22,370 nucleotides of DNA from an uncultured Collinsella sp. (GTDB lineage: Bacteria > Actinomycetota > Coriobacteriia > Coriobacteriales > Coriobacteriaceae). The stretch is taken from contig CATYDM010000032.1 of NCBI GenBank assembly GCA_958405195.1, positions 1 through 22,370 on the forward strand, given 5' to 3'. Numbering within the stretch: position 1 is the stretch's first letter; each line of letters begins with the position of its first letter. Below are positions 6,799-13,417 of the stretch, one piece after another. Under the pieces are notes generated by a model. That model worked only from the letters and a program-made list of their open reading frames with translations, was not told the DNA's origin and did no database searches. The translations under genes were made by a program, and so were the position numbers.

Positions 6799-7983
6799 AT
6801 GATCAACGAAACTATGTATGCTCGCGGTGCGGAAAGCTCCATCATCCGTGAGATTTTTAGCTATGGCCTTGAGCGCAAGGCGCAGATCGGTGCGGAAAAC
6901 GTATTCGATTTTTCGCTGGGCAATCCGAGCGTTCCGGCGCCCGCTGCTGTGGCTGAGTCGATTAAGAAGGCCCTGGAGCTGCCGAGCGACCAGCTGCACG
7001 GCTACACGCCCGCACCGGGCCTGCCGCAATGTCGTGCCGCTGTGGCCGAATCGCTCAACCGCCGCTTTGGCACGAGCTATGAGGGCAAAGACGTCTTTAT
7101 GACGGTGGGTGCCGCGGCTTCGCTCACCTGCACGCTCAACGCCGTTACGAACCCGGGCGACGAGGTTATTGTTATCGCCCCGTACTTTCCGGAGTATCGC
7201 GTTTGGATTGAGAAGGCCGGCTGTACGTGTGTTGAGGCGCTCGCCGATGAAGATACGTTCCAGCTGAGCGTGGACAACGTGCTCAAGGCGATCAGCGATA
7301 AGACGGCGGCCGTCATCATTGACTCTCCCAACAATCCGACCGGTGCCGTATATACATGCGACACGCTGACGCGACTGGCCAATGTTCTGCGCGAGGCCAA
7401 CGCTCAGCGCGATCCCGAGAATCCGATTATGCTCATCTCGGATGAGCCGTACCGCGAGATTGTGTACGGTGCCGAGGTGCCTTGGGTGCCCTCGATCTAC
7501 GAGCACACCATCGTGTGCTACTCGTATTCCAAGTCGCTGTCGCTGCCGGGCGAGCGCGTGGGGTGGATCTTGGTTCCCAACACCAATCCGCAGGCTGCCC
7601 GTCTGATGCCGGCTGTTGCGGGTGCTGCCCGTACGCTAGGTTTTGTATGCGCACCGGCACTCTTCCAGCGCGTAATCATCGATTGCATCGATGAGCCGAG
7701 CGATGTCGAGGCCTATGCGCGCAACCGCACCGCGCTTACCGACGCACTAGCGGAGTACGGCTACACCTATGTTGAGCCGGATGGTGCATTCTACCTGTGG
7801 GTGAAGGCGCTGGAACTCGATGCGAATGCGTTTTGCGAGCGTGCAAAGAAGTATGAGTTGCTTGCGGTTCCCTCGGACAGCTTTGGTATGCCGGGTTGGT
7901 TCCGCCTGGGCTATTGCGTGAGCTACGAAACGATTGTCAATTCGCTACCCGCTTGGAAACAGTTGGCGGACGAGTATCGTTAA
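6799..7983 (+). CDS. PLP-dependent class I/II aminotransferase (AspC family), 394 aa
   Basis: A fold-type I pyridoxal-phosphate aminotransferase, probably acting on aspartate, alanine or a related amino acid; the substrate is not decidable from sequence alone. The N-terminal FDFSLGNPSVPAP is the substrate-side motif. SPNNPTGA (176-183) and SDEPYRE (214-220) contact PLP, and K245 in SYSKSLSLPGERVGW forms the Schiff base. RLGYCVS near the C-terminus carries the arginine for the substrate carboxylate. The frame is open up to 6700 inside the hairpin repeat, but the ATG at 6799 has AAGGGGAA before it and a promoter box lies between the two. It stands alone between ftsH and the PHP gene, with 165 bases to the latter. 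Confidence 0.92.
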   Translation: MINETMYARGAESSIIREIFSYGLERKAQIGAENVFDFSLGNPSVPAPAAVAESIKKALELPSDQLHGYTPAPGLPQCRAAVAESLNRRFGTSYEGKDVFMTVGAAASLTCTLNAVTNPGDEVIVIAPYFPEYRVWIEKAGCTCVEALADEDTFQLSVDNVLKAISDKTAAVIIDSPNNPTGAVYTCDTLTRLANVLREANAQRDPENPIMLISDEPYREIVYGAEVPWVPSIYEHTIVCYSYSKSLSLPGERVGWILVPNTNPQAARLMPAVAGAARTLGFVCAPALFQRVIIDCIDEPSDVEAYARNRTALTDALAEYGYTYVEPDGAFYLWVKALELDANAFCERAKKYELLAVPSDSFGMPGWFRLGYCVSYETIVNSLPAWKQLADEYR

Positions 7984-8017
7984 AAGTAAAGCGCTCTGCC
8001 TACAATGTTTTACGTGA

Positions 8018-8048
8018 AACGGGGTTTGGTGTTAAGCCGGACCCCGTT
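8018..8048 (+). other. Intergenic hairpin without T-run
   Basis: AACGGGGT (8018-8025) pairs with ACCCCGTT (8041-8048), extended inward by TTGG/CCGG with two wobbles. No U-tract follows, so it is at best a weak terminator of the aminotransferase message or an mRNA-end stabiliser. A TACAAT hexamer lies just upstream at 8001-8006. Confidence 0.45.
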
Positions 8049-8082
8049 GTCATGGACGTTGTGTCTTTGGGATGGAGTGGTT

Positions 8083-8111
8083 TTACGACTATCGAAGGCT
8101 ATGCGTACAAT
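8083..8111 (+). promoter_or_regulatory. Candidate promoter of the PHP gene
   Basis: TTACGA (8083-8088), 17 bases, then TACAAT (8106-8111). The -10 is 37 bases from the start codon. The -35 matches the sigma-70 consensus at only three positions, so most of the weight is on the -10. Confidence 0.45.
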
Positions 8112-8148
8112 GAATATAAGCGACGGCCGTGCCAGATAAGGAGACCTG

Positions 8149-8970
8149 ATGCCCTACCTGCTTTCTTGTGACATTCATACCCATACGATGTTCTCTGCGC
8201 ATGCATATTCGACCATTGAGGAGAATGTGTACTGGGCGGCAGAGCGTGGTCTGCAGGTGCTCGGATCTGCCGACCATTTGAGCTCTATGGTTACGGCTTG
8301 CCCCAATGACCTGCGCAGTTACCAGTTCTTTATCAACCAGGATATCTGGCCGCGCATTTGGAGCGGCGTGCTGGTGCTGCGTGGTGCCGAGGCCGATATC
8401 GTTTCGCTGGACGGAAGCCTGTTTGGCGAGGACACTCTTGTCACGCTCGATATTGCCGGCGATTCGTACAGCCGTCAGCATTCGCTGTTCGATTTGGTTA
8501 CGCGTAATTTGGATTATTTGGTTGCAAGCGTGCATAATCCGCAGATTGCCGAGGGCGCGACGCTGGCCCAGACGACCGAGATGTATATCAATGCCCTGGA
8601 GCACCCCAAGGTGTTCATGCTGGGTCACACGGGGCGTTCGGGCGTGCCGTTCGATATCGACGAGGTGCTGTTGGCAGCTAAGGCCAAGCACAAGATTATT
8701 GAGATCAACAACCATAGTCTTGAACACGGTGTCGACACTGAGCATTGGGCCGTATGCCGCAAGATCGCCGAGCGCTGCGCCGAGCTGGGCGTGGGCATTG
8801 GCGTTTCGACCGATGCGCACATTGGCATGGCAATTGGTAAGCTCGATTACGCTCGCAAGATGCTCGACGAGATTCACTTCCCGTTGGATCTGATCGTGAC
8901 GCGCGATCGCGAGACGCTGCTGCGCGAGATGGCGGCAGCCGGCGTGTGCGACCTGTGCAAGGGGATGTAG
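8149..8970 (+). CDS. PHP-domain phosphatase/hydrolase, YcdX type, 273 aa
   Basis: A polymerase-and-histidinol-phosphatase (PHP) fold metalloenzyme, probably a phosphatase of unknown physiological substrate with a trinuclear metal site as in YcdX. Candidate ligands appear in the expected order: H10 and H12 (DIHTHT), H18, H43 (ADHLS), E81 (RGAEADI), H129 (ASVHNP), H160 (LGHTGR), then D222 and H224 (STDAHIG). Length is close to the family norm. The start is fixed by AAGGAG six bases upstream of the ATG. It has its own promoter-like sequence and a terminator just downstream, so it is probably monocistronic. It is too short to be a PHP domain of DNA polymerase III or PolX. Confidence 0.9.
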   Translation: MPYLLSCDIHTHTMFSAHAYSTIEENVYWAAERGLQVLGSADHLSSMVTACPNDLRSYQFFINQDIWPRIWSGVLVLRGAEADIVSLDGSLFGEDTLVTLDIAGDSYSRQHSLFDLVTRNLDYLVASVHNPQIAEGATLAQTTEMYINALEHPKVFMLGHTGRSGVPFDIDEVLLAAKAKHKIIEINNHSLEHGVDTEHWAVCRKIAERCAELGVGIGVSTDAHIGMAIGKLDYARKMLDEIHFPLDLIVTRDRETLLREMAAAGVCDLCKGM

Positions 8971-8990
8971 CGGAATTTATAAACCAAGCG

Positions 8991-9024
8991 AAGGGGGCGG
9001 CCCAGACGGGTCGCCCCCTTTCTT
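8991..9024 (+). terminator. Bidirectional terminator between PHP gene and rlmD-like gene
   Basis: AAGGGGGCG (8991-8999) pairs with CGCCCCCTT (9012-9020), extended by CCC/GGG around an AGAC loop. It sits between convergent genes, and both flanks suit termination. Confidence 0.88.
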
Positions 9025-9048
9025 GTCCCAAAAATCTACTGAGGTTGG

Positions 9049-10497
9049 TTAGCGGCGTTCGAGGACCGCTACGGTTTCGGTGTGGTCGGTGTGAGGAAAC
9101 ATGTCGACGGGCGTGATCTTGAGCAGGCGATAGCCTCCGTCGAGAAGCTGATGCAGGTTGCGCTCTTGAGTCACGGGGTTGCAGCTGATATAGGTGATGC
9201 GGCGCGGCTTAAGCGCGCAGGCAGCTTCGAGGAACTCGGGGGTAGAGCCGGCGCGCGGCGGATCGATGGAAAGGACATCGACCCGCTCGTTGTTGTCGGC
9301 GGCATCTAGAATGTAGTCGGTGGCATCGTCAGCCATAAACCAAGCGCTGCGGGTGAGGCCGTTGAGCTCGGCATTACGACGTGCGTCGGCAATGCCGGCG
9401 TGGTTGCGCTCCACGCCAAGCAGCATAATGCCGACGCCCTTGTCCTGGGCGGCTTTGGCTGCGCACAGGCCGATAGTTCCGCTACCGCAATAGGCATCCA
9501 TGAGTACGTCGCCCTGCTGCAGGTCCATGCCGTCAATCGCGAGCTGATAGAGCAGCTCGGTCTGCTGCGGGTTGGTCTGGTAGAACGCGGTGGGGGAGAT
9601 ATCGAACTCGCAGCCGAGCAGCTGGTCGCGCATGCATTCGGCGCCATACACGATGCGGGTTTCCTCGCCGAGGATGGCGTTGCCGGGACGTCCGTTGATG
9701 TTTTGGGCGACGGTGACGATGCGCGGATCGAGTGCGGCGACAGCCTCAAAGAACTCCTGCGCATGCGGCAAGTCGCGCTGAGCGGTCACGAGCGTGACCA
9801 TGACCTGGTCGGTACGCCAACCGCAGCGGACGACGGCATAGCGAAGCAAACCAAGATGCTTGTCCTCATTAAAGGCGGGAATATGCAGCCGCTCAGCTTC
9901 GCGTGCGATGCCGTTGAGAATCTGACGGGCGCCCGGTGCCTCGACGGGGCATTCGGGTACGGCAACGATCTTGTGCGTGCCGCGCTCGAAGAAACCGCAA
10001 CGGACGGCGCCCTCCTTACCGGGAGCAAAGGGAGTGGCAGCCTTATGACGAAAGCCACGCGGTGCAGGATATTTGCCCGGGTCGCCCAGGGTGACACCCA
10101 TGCCACGAATAGGATCTACAGCAATGCCCTCACGCTCACAAAGCGAAGCAAAAAGCTCCTCCATAGCAGCCTGCTTGGCGGCGAGCTGCTTCTTATAAGG
10201 ACGATTGAGCGCCGTGCACCCACCGCAAGCTTTCATGATCGAACAGGGGGACTTGGGGTCCACAGCCTTACGCGCAGACGAAACCCGATCTTTATGCGAG
10301 CGCTTGGAGCGAGTCTGAGATGCCTTATCCTCGTTCCGACGAGAGCCGGGACGCTTGGCCTTAGCCTTGCCCTTGGCCGACTTACCCTTCGCGTCCTGAG
10401 ACGACTTGGATTTCTGAGAAGATTTTTTCTCCTCTGACCCCTCAGCCGCCTCGATCAAAGCACGACGAGCCTTACGCTCCGCACGAGATTCTGCCAT
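9049..10497 (-). CDS. 23S rRNA (uracil-C5)-methyltransferase, RlmD/RumA family, 482 aa
   Basis: A SAM-dependent methyltransferase that makes 5-methyluridine in 23S rRNA (the site, U1939 or U747 type, cannot be told here). The [4Fe-4S] cysteines fit the family: C85-x5-C91-x2-C94 and C183. The SAM motif DAYCGSGTIGL is near 334-344 and IDPPRAG at 411-417. The catalytic nucleophile is C439 in SCNPVTQERN, and the general base is probably E474 in HTDHTETV. The first ~80 residues are a Lys/Arg/Ser-rich low-complexity extension that replaces the usual TRAM domain position and may bind rRNA. The frame is open to 10725 through the palindromic element; the ATG at 10497 is preferred because GGAG lies before it and the upstream codons read through repeats. 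Confidence 0.93.
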   Translation of the reverse strand: MAESRAERKARRALIEAAEGSEEKKSSQKSKSSQDAKGKSAKGKAKAKRPGSRRNEDKASQTRSKRSHKDRVSSARKAVDPKSPCSIMKACGGCTALNRPYKKQLAAKQAAMEELFASLCEREGIAVDPIRGMGVTLGDPGKYPAPRGFRHKAATPFAPGKEGAVRCGFFERGTHKIVAVPECPVEAPGARQILNGIAREAERLHIPAFNEDKHLGLLRYAVVRCGWRTDQVMVTLVTAQRDLPHAQEFFEAVAALDPRIVTVAQNINGRPGNAILGEETRIVYGAECMRDQLLGCEFDISPTAFYQTNPQQTELLYQLAIDGMDLQQGDVLMDAYCGSGTIGLCAAKAAQDKGVGIMLLGVERNHAGIADARRNAELNGLTRSAWFMADDATDYILDAADNNERVDVLSIDPPRAGSTPEFLEAACALKPRRITYISCNPVTQERNLHQLLDGGYRLLKITPVDMFPHTDHTETVAVLERR

Positions 10498-10509
10498 CAA
10501 TAACTCCAC

Positions 10510-10523
10510 TAATTCATGAATTA
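10510..10523. promoter_or_regulatory. 14-bp perfect palindrome in the rlmD-like leader
   Basis: TAATTCATGAATTA lies between the candidate -10 box and the start codon of the methyltransferase gene, with the start codon 13 bases away. It could be an operator just downstream of the transcription start. AT-rich palindromes arise by chance at moderate rates, so confidence is limited. Confidence 0.3.
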
Positions 10524-10534
10524 AAGCTGCAAGT

Positions 10535-10540
10535 ATTGTA
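10535..10540 (-). promoter_or_regulatory. Candidate -10 box of the rlmD-like gene
   Basis: TACAAT on the minus strand lies 37 bases before the ATG at 10497. No good -35 is visible at 16-18 bases. Confidence 0.45.
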
Positions 10541-10602
10541 CCGTGCCAAGCCAGCAGACGATATGCAAGCGGTTTATTCGTGTCAGTGATAAGCCCAACG
10601 AC

Positions 10603-10745
10603 GGTTGCCCGCCGCGTGAGGGGTGTGGGGGTTAAGTTTATCGCGAGTTCCGCACGAACAGGAGGCCACTTAATGTGGCCTCCGTCGTGAGCAGGACTGT
10701 AGAGCAGGAAACTTAACCCCCACACCCCTCACGCGGCGGGCAACC
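10603..10745. repeat. 143-bp nested palindrome with 37-bp perfect inverted repeats
   Basis: Outer arms 10603-10639 and 10709-10745 are perfect 37-base reverse complements (arm core GCCGCGTGAGGGGTGTGGGG). Inside sits a second hairpin, GGAGGCCAC (10661-10669), loop TTAAT, GTGGCCTCC (10675-10683), extended by CACGA/TCGTG across a small internal loop. The intervening sequence can also pair imperfectly, so the element could fold as one cruciform or RNA hairpin. It lies between two divergent genes, so it is not a terminator for either. It carries no ORF of its own and resembles a MITE or other non-autonomous mobile repeat. Confidence 0.8.
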
Positions 10746-10751
10746 CCTCCC

Positions 10752-10780
10752 TTGTGCTCTATCACGCTAAAGTGTATGAT
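10752..10780 (+). promoter_or_regulatory. Promoter of the amino acid ABC transporter operon
   Basis: TTGTGC (10752-10757), 17 bases, then TATGAT (10775-10780; five of six to consensus). It begins 7 bases after the palindromic element. A TAAAGTG heptamer (10768-10774) occupies the end of the spacer. Confidence 0.5.
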
Positions 10781-10798
10781 TCTGGACGTTACACGAAC

Positions 10799-10818
10799 CA
10801 CTTTACTTAACTAAAGTG
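10799..10818. promoter_or_regulatory. Operator-like inverted repeat before the ABC operon
   Basis: CACTTTA (10799-10805), CTTAAC, TAAAGTG (10812-10818). The 20-bp unit is symmetric except for one C/C pair. It lies just downstream of the expected transcription start, and a third copy of TAAAGTG lies in the promoter spacer at 10768-10774. The arrangement suggests a repressor site; the regulator is not identified. Confidence 0.45.
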
Positions 10819-10836
10819 CCATCAAGGGGGGATACC

Positions 10837-11697
10837 ATGAACACCGATATGTCTCGTCGTCAGTTTGTTGGTCTAGCCGGCTCGCTCGCCACGGTTCTAG
10901 GCCTTGGCCTGGTTGGTTGTGGCGGCGGTGCCGATAAGGGCTCTGCTGCCGGTTCTGCCGCAGCCAAGGATGTGAAGGGCGCTGCGGAGTCCAAGAAGCT
11001 CGTGGTGGGCTTTGATAAGTCCTATCCTCCGTACGGCTTTGTGGGCGATGACGGTGAGTACACGGGCTTTGACCTCGACCTTGCCAAGGCCGTTGCCGAT
11101 AAGCAGGGCTGGGAAGTCGATTACGAGGCCATCGATTGGGATGCCAAGGACACGCTGCTCAACTCCGGCGCCATCAACTGCATCTGGAACGGCTTTACCA
11201 TGGAGGGCCGCGAGGACGACTACACGTTCTCCGAGCCGTACATGCTCAACGAGCAGGTGCTGGTGGTAAAGAAGGATGCAGGCATCAAGAGCTGGGATGA
11301 TCTTGCCGGCAAGACCGTGATTACCCAGACCGATTCCGCTGCGCAGGATGTGCTTGAGGGTGACCAGAAGGATCTGGCGGCGACGTTTGCCACGCTCGAC
11401 ACCATCGGTGAGTACAACACGGCGTTTATGCAGCTCGAGAGCGGCGCGGTCGATGCCGTGGCTTGCGACCTTTCGATTGCCCAGTATCAGCTTGCCGCCA
11501 AGCCCGATGCTTATACGCAGCTTGATGAGCCGCTGTCCAGCGAGCACTACGCCGTCGGCTTTAAGAAGGGCGACACCAAGTCGGCCGACGCCGTGACCGA
11601 GTCGCTCAAGGCGCTCTACGAGGACGGCACGGTTAAGGACCTGTGCGACAAGTATTCAAGCTATGGTCTATCTTTCGATAATTGGGTGCTCAAGTAA
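10837..11697 (+). CDS. Amino acid ABC transporter substrate-binding lipoprotein (SBP_bac_3), 286 aa
   Basis: An extracytoplasmic solute-binding protein of the polar amino acid family. The N-terminus has MSRRQFVG (a twin-arginine motif, R7-R8), a hydrophobic stretch and the lipobox LVGC with C28, so it is probably exported by Tat and lipid-anchored. A G/A/S/K linker follows to about residue 50, then the mature domain starts KLVVGFDKSYPPYGFVGDDGEYTGFDLDLAKAV, the typical family-3 opening, and later NGFTMEGREDDYTFSEPYM. The ATG at 10837 is chosen over 10816 because of the strong AAGGGGGG Shine-Dalgarno sequence and the normal signal peptide. It is first in an operon with permease and ATPase. The exact ligand (for example cystine, glutamine or arginine) is not decidable. 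Confidence 0.94.
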   Translation: MNTDMSRRQFVGLAGSLATVLGLGLVGCGGGADKGSAAGSAAAKDVKGAAESKKLVVGFDKSYPPYGFVGDDGEYTGFDLDLAKAVADKQGWEVDYEAIDWDAKDTLLNSGAINCIWNGFTMEGREDDYTFSEPYMLNEQVLVVKKDAGIKSWDDLAGKTVITQTDSAAQDVLEGDQKDLAATFATLDTIGEYNTAFMQLESGAVDAVACDLSIAQYQLAAKPDAYTQLDEPLSSEHYAVGFKKGDTKSADAVTESLKALYEDGTVKDLCDKYSSYGLSFDNWVLK

Positions 11698-12350
11698 TGT
11701 CTATTCAGGTCATGATGCAGATGCTTGGCCAGGGATTCTTGGTCAGTTTGCAGCTGTTTGTGCTGACGCTGCTCGGGTCGATTCCGCTGGGAATTCCCGT
11801 GGCGTTTATGCGCATGAGCAAAATCGCGCCGCTTCGCTGGATTGCGCGCATCTATATCTCGGTCATGCGCGGTACGCCGCTCATGCTGCAGATGTTTGCC
11901 ATCTACTTTGCCCCGTACTACGTGTTTGGCATTTCGCTCACGCCCGATTCCAAGTGGACGGCGTGCGTCGTGGCGTTCATCATCAACTACGCCGGTTACT
12001 TTGCCGAGATCTATCGCTCGGGCTTGCAGTCCATTCCGCGCGGTCAATACGAGGCTGCCGAGGTGCTGGGCTATTCGTGCGTGCAGACGTTTCTGTATAT
12101 CGTGATGCCGCAGGTCGCCAAGCGTATTCTGCCGGCGATGGGCAACGAGATCATCACGCTGGTCAAGGACACGTCGCTGGCGTTTGCCATTGGCGTGGGC
12201 GAGATGTTCTCGACCGCCAAGGCCCTGGTTGCCTCGCAGGTGAGCATGGTACCGTTTGCGATTGCGGCGCTGATCTACTGGGTTTTCAACTTCGTGGTCG
12301 AGATGCTGTTGGGCGCCGCCGAAAAGAAGCTGGACTATTATCATGACTAA
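11697..12350 (+). CDS. Polar amino acid ABC transporter permease, 217 aa
   Basis: The membrane channel of the importer; one gene probably gives a homodimer. Hydrophobic segments are near residues 10-33 and 60-85, with others following. The cytoplasmic EAA loop is visible as EAAEVLGYSCVQTFLYIVMPQVAKRILPAMGN and contacts the ATPase. RGTPLMLQMFAIYF near 55-70 is typical of the HisM/GlnP family. Its ATG overlaps the stop codon of the binding-protein gene by one base (TAATG), so translation is coupled. A TTG fifteen bases earlier is possible but less likely. Its 3' end overlaps the ATPase gene by eight bases. Confidence 0.94.
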   Translation: MSIQVMMQMLGQGFLVSLQLFVLTLLGSIPLGIPVAFMRMSKIAPLRWIARIYISVMRGTPLMLQMFAIYFAPYYVFGISLTPDSKWTACVVAFIINYAGYFAEIYRSGLQSIPRGQYEAAEVLGYSCVQTFLYIVMPQVAKRILPAMGNEIITLVKDTSLAFAIGVGEMFSTAKALVASQVSMVPFAIAALIYWVFNFVVEMLLGAAEKKLDYYHD

Positions 12351-13107
12351 CTCGGTGATGAAAATCGAAAGCGCTCGCAAGGCGTTTGGCGGCAATGAGG
12401 TGCTCAAGGATATCTCGCTCGAGGTCAAGCGTGGCGAGGTCGTGGCGATTATCGGGCCTTCGGGTGGCGGCAAGTCCACGCTGCTGCGGTGTGCCACGCT
12501 GCTCGAGACACTCGGCGGAGGCTCGCTCTCGTTTGGTGACCTTGCCGTTGCGACGGATGCGGGTTCGGGCGCAGTCTATGCGAAGGGCGATGTGCCCAAG
12601 CGGGCACGCTCGCGATTCGGCCTGGTGTTCCAGAATTACAACCTGTTCCCGCACTATACCGTGATGAAAAACATCATCGACGCGCCGATCCGCGTGCTTA
12701 AGCGCCCGCGCGAACAGGCGGAAGCTCGTGCGCGCGAGTTGATCGCGCAGATGGGGCTTACGGGCAACGAGAACAAGGTTCCGTGTGAGCTTTCGGGCGG
12801 TCAGCAACAGCGTGTGAGTATCGCCCGCGCCTTGGCGCTCGACCCGGAGATCCTGTTCTTTGACGAGCCGACCTCGGCGCTCGATCCCGAGCTGACGGCC
12901 GAGGTGCTGCGTGTCATTAAAGACCTTGCCGCGCAGAATATGACGATGGTGATTGTGACCCACGCAATGCAGTTTGCGCGCGATGTTGCCGACCGCGTGG
13001 TCTTTATGGATGGCGGCCGCATTGTCGAGGAGGGTCCTGCCGAGCAGGTCATCGACCATCCGCGTGAGCAGCGCACCCGTGAGTTCTTGAGCCGTATCGA
13101 GGGATAG
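12343..13107 (+). CDS. Polar amino acid ABC transporter ATP-binding protein, 254 aa
   Basis: The ATPase that powers the importer. Walker A GPSGGGKST is at 38-46, the Q-loop is at Q97 (VFQNYNLFPH), the signature LSGGQQQR starts at 150, Walker B ILFFDEP is at 170-176, and the switch histidine is in VTHAM. The order and spacing match the GlnQ/HisP family. An insertion-like stretch (ATDAGSGAVYAKGDVPKRARSR, about 70-91) precedes the Q-loop. The start overlaps the permease gene by eight bases, and an alternative ATG five codons in (12358) is possible. It is the last gene of the operon. Confidence 0.95.
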   Translation: MTNSVMKIESARKAFGGNEVLKDISLEVKRGEVVAIIGPSGGGKSTLLRCATLLETLGGGSLSFGDLAVATDAGSGAVYAKGDVPKRARSRFGLVFQNYNLFPHYTVMKNIIDAPIRVLKRPREQAEARARELIAQMGLTGNENKVPCELSGGQQQRVSIARALALDPEILFFDEPTSALDPELTAEVLRVIKDLAAQNMTMVIVTHAMQFARDVADRVVFMDGGRIVEEGPAEQVIDHPREQRTREFLSRIEG

Positions 13108-13140
13108 GCTCAGGTATTTACTCAACTATTAATTAAGGCG

Positions 13141-13177
13141 AAGCCGCCGCAGGTCTTACGGTCTGTGGCGGCTTTTT
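13141..13177 (+). terminator. Terminator of the ABC transporter operon
   Basis: AGCCGCCGCAG pairs with CTGTGGCGGCT (one wobble) over an 8-base loop, followed by TTTTTGTTT. Confidence 0.92.
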
Positions 13178-13417
13178 GTTTGCATCGACGGGGTTCAATA
13201 ATCGCCTCACAAGCTTGTCTCTTCCTCTCGCCGCCTGTATTCATACGTGCGCCGAAAGGTATGCATGGACGGTCGCCCGTGAGGGTAGGGTGGTGGCATA
13301 GGACATTTGGAGGGTGAGTCGGCTCGGCTGCCGACCATGCTGCTCCCGGGATGGCACCGACCGCGAACTCTCCCCGTTGGCGTCGCGCATTGCGCGCGGC
13401 CCTGCAAGGAGGTCATC
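13178..13417 (+). promoter_or_regulatory. Long leader of the EF-G-like gene with a candidate promoter
   Basis: The 310 bases between the ABC ATPase and the next gene hold the terminator above and this 240-base leader. A weak promoter fits at TTGTCT (13215-13220), 17 bases, TATTCA (13238-13243), which would give a leader of about 165 bases. Two small hairpins are visible: GTCGGC/GCCGAC (13318-13335) and CGCGC-ATT-GCGCG (13384-13396), the latter ending 10 bases before the Shine-Dalgarno sequence AAGGAGG (13407-13413). No known riboswitch is recognised. Confidence 0.35.

Noticed and set aside
7896..8171. 91-codon plus-strand frame across the aminotransferase/PHP gap
   Set aside because: It overlaps the ends of both well-supported genes in another frame, has no good ribosome site and spans the hairpin and promoter region.
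9400..10437. 345-codon plus-strand frame opposite the methyltransferase gene
   Set aside because: The minus-strand product has intact catalytic and Fe-S motifs; the plus-strand frame shows no family features or ribosome site.
10498..10725. N-terminal extension of the methyltransferase through the large palindrome
   Set aside because: These codons read through a perfect inverted repeat and a -10 box; the ATG at 10497 has a Shine-Dalgarno sequence.
13345..13375. Partial resemblance to a T-box antiterminator (TGGCACCG..CCGCG)
   Set aside because: The core is interrupted by two extra bases, no Stem I/specifier or competing terminator is visible, and the downstream gene is not a tRNA-linked or amino acid gene.
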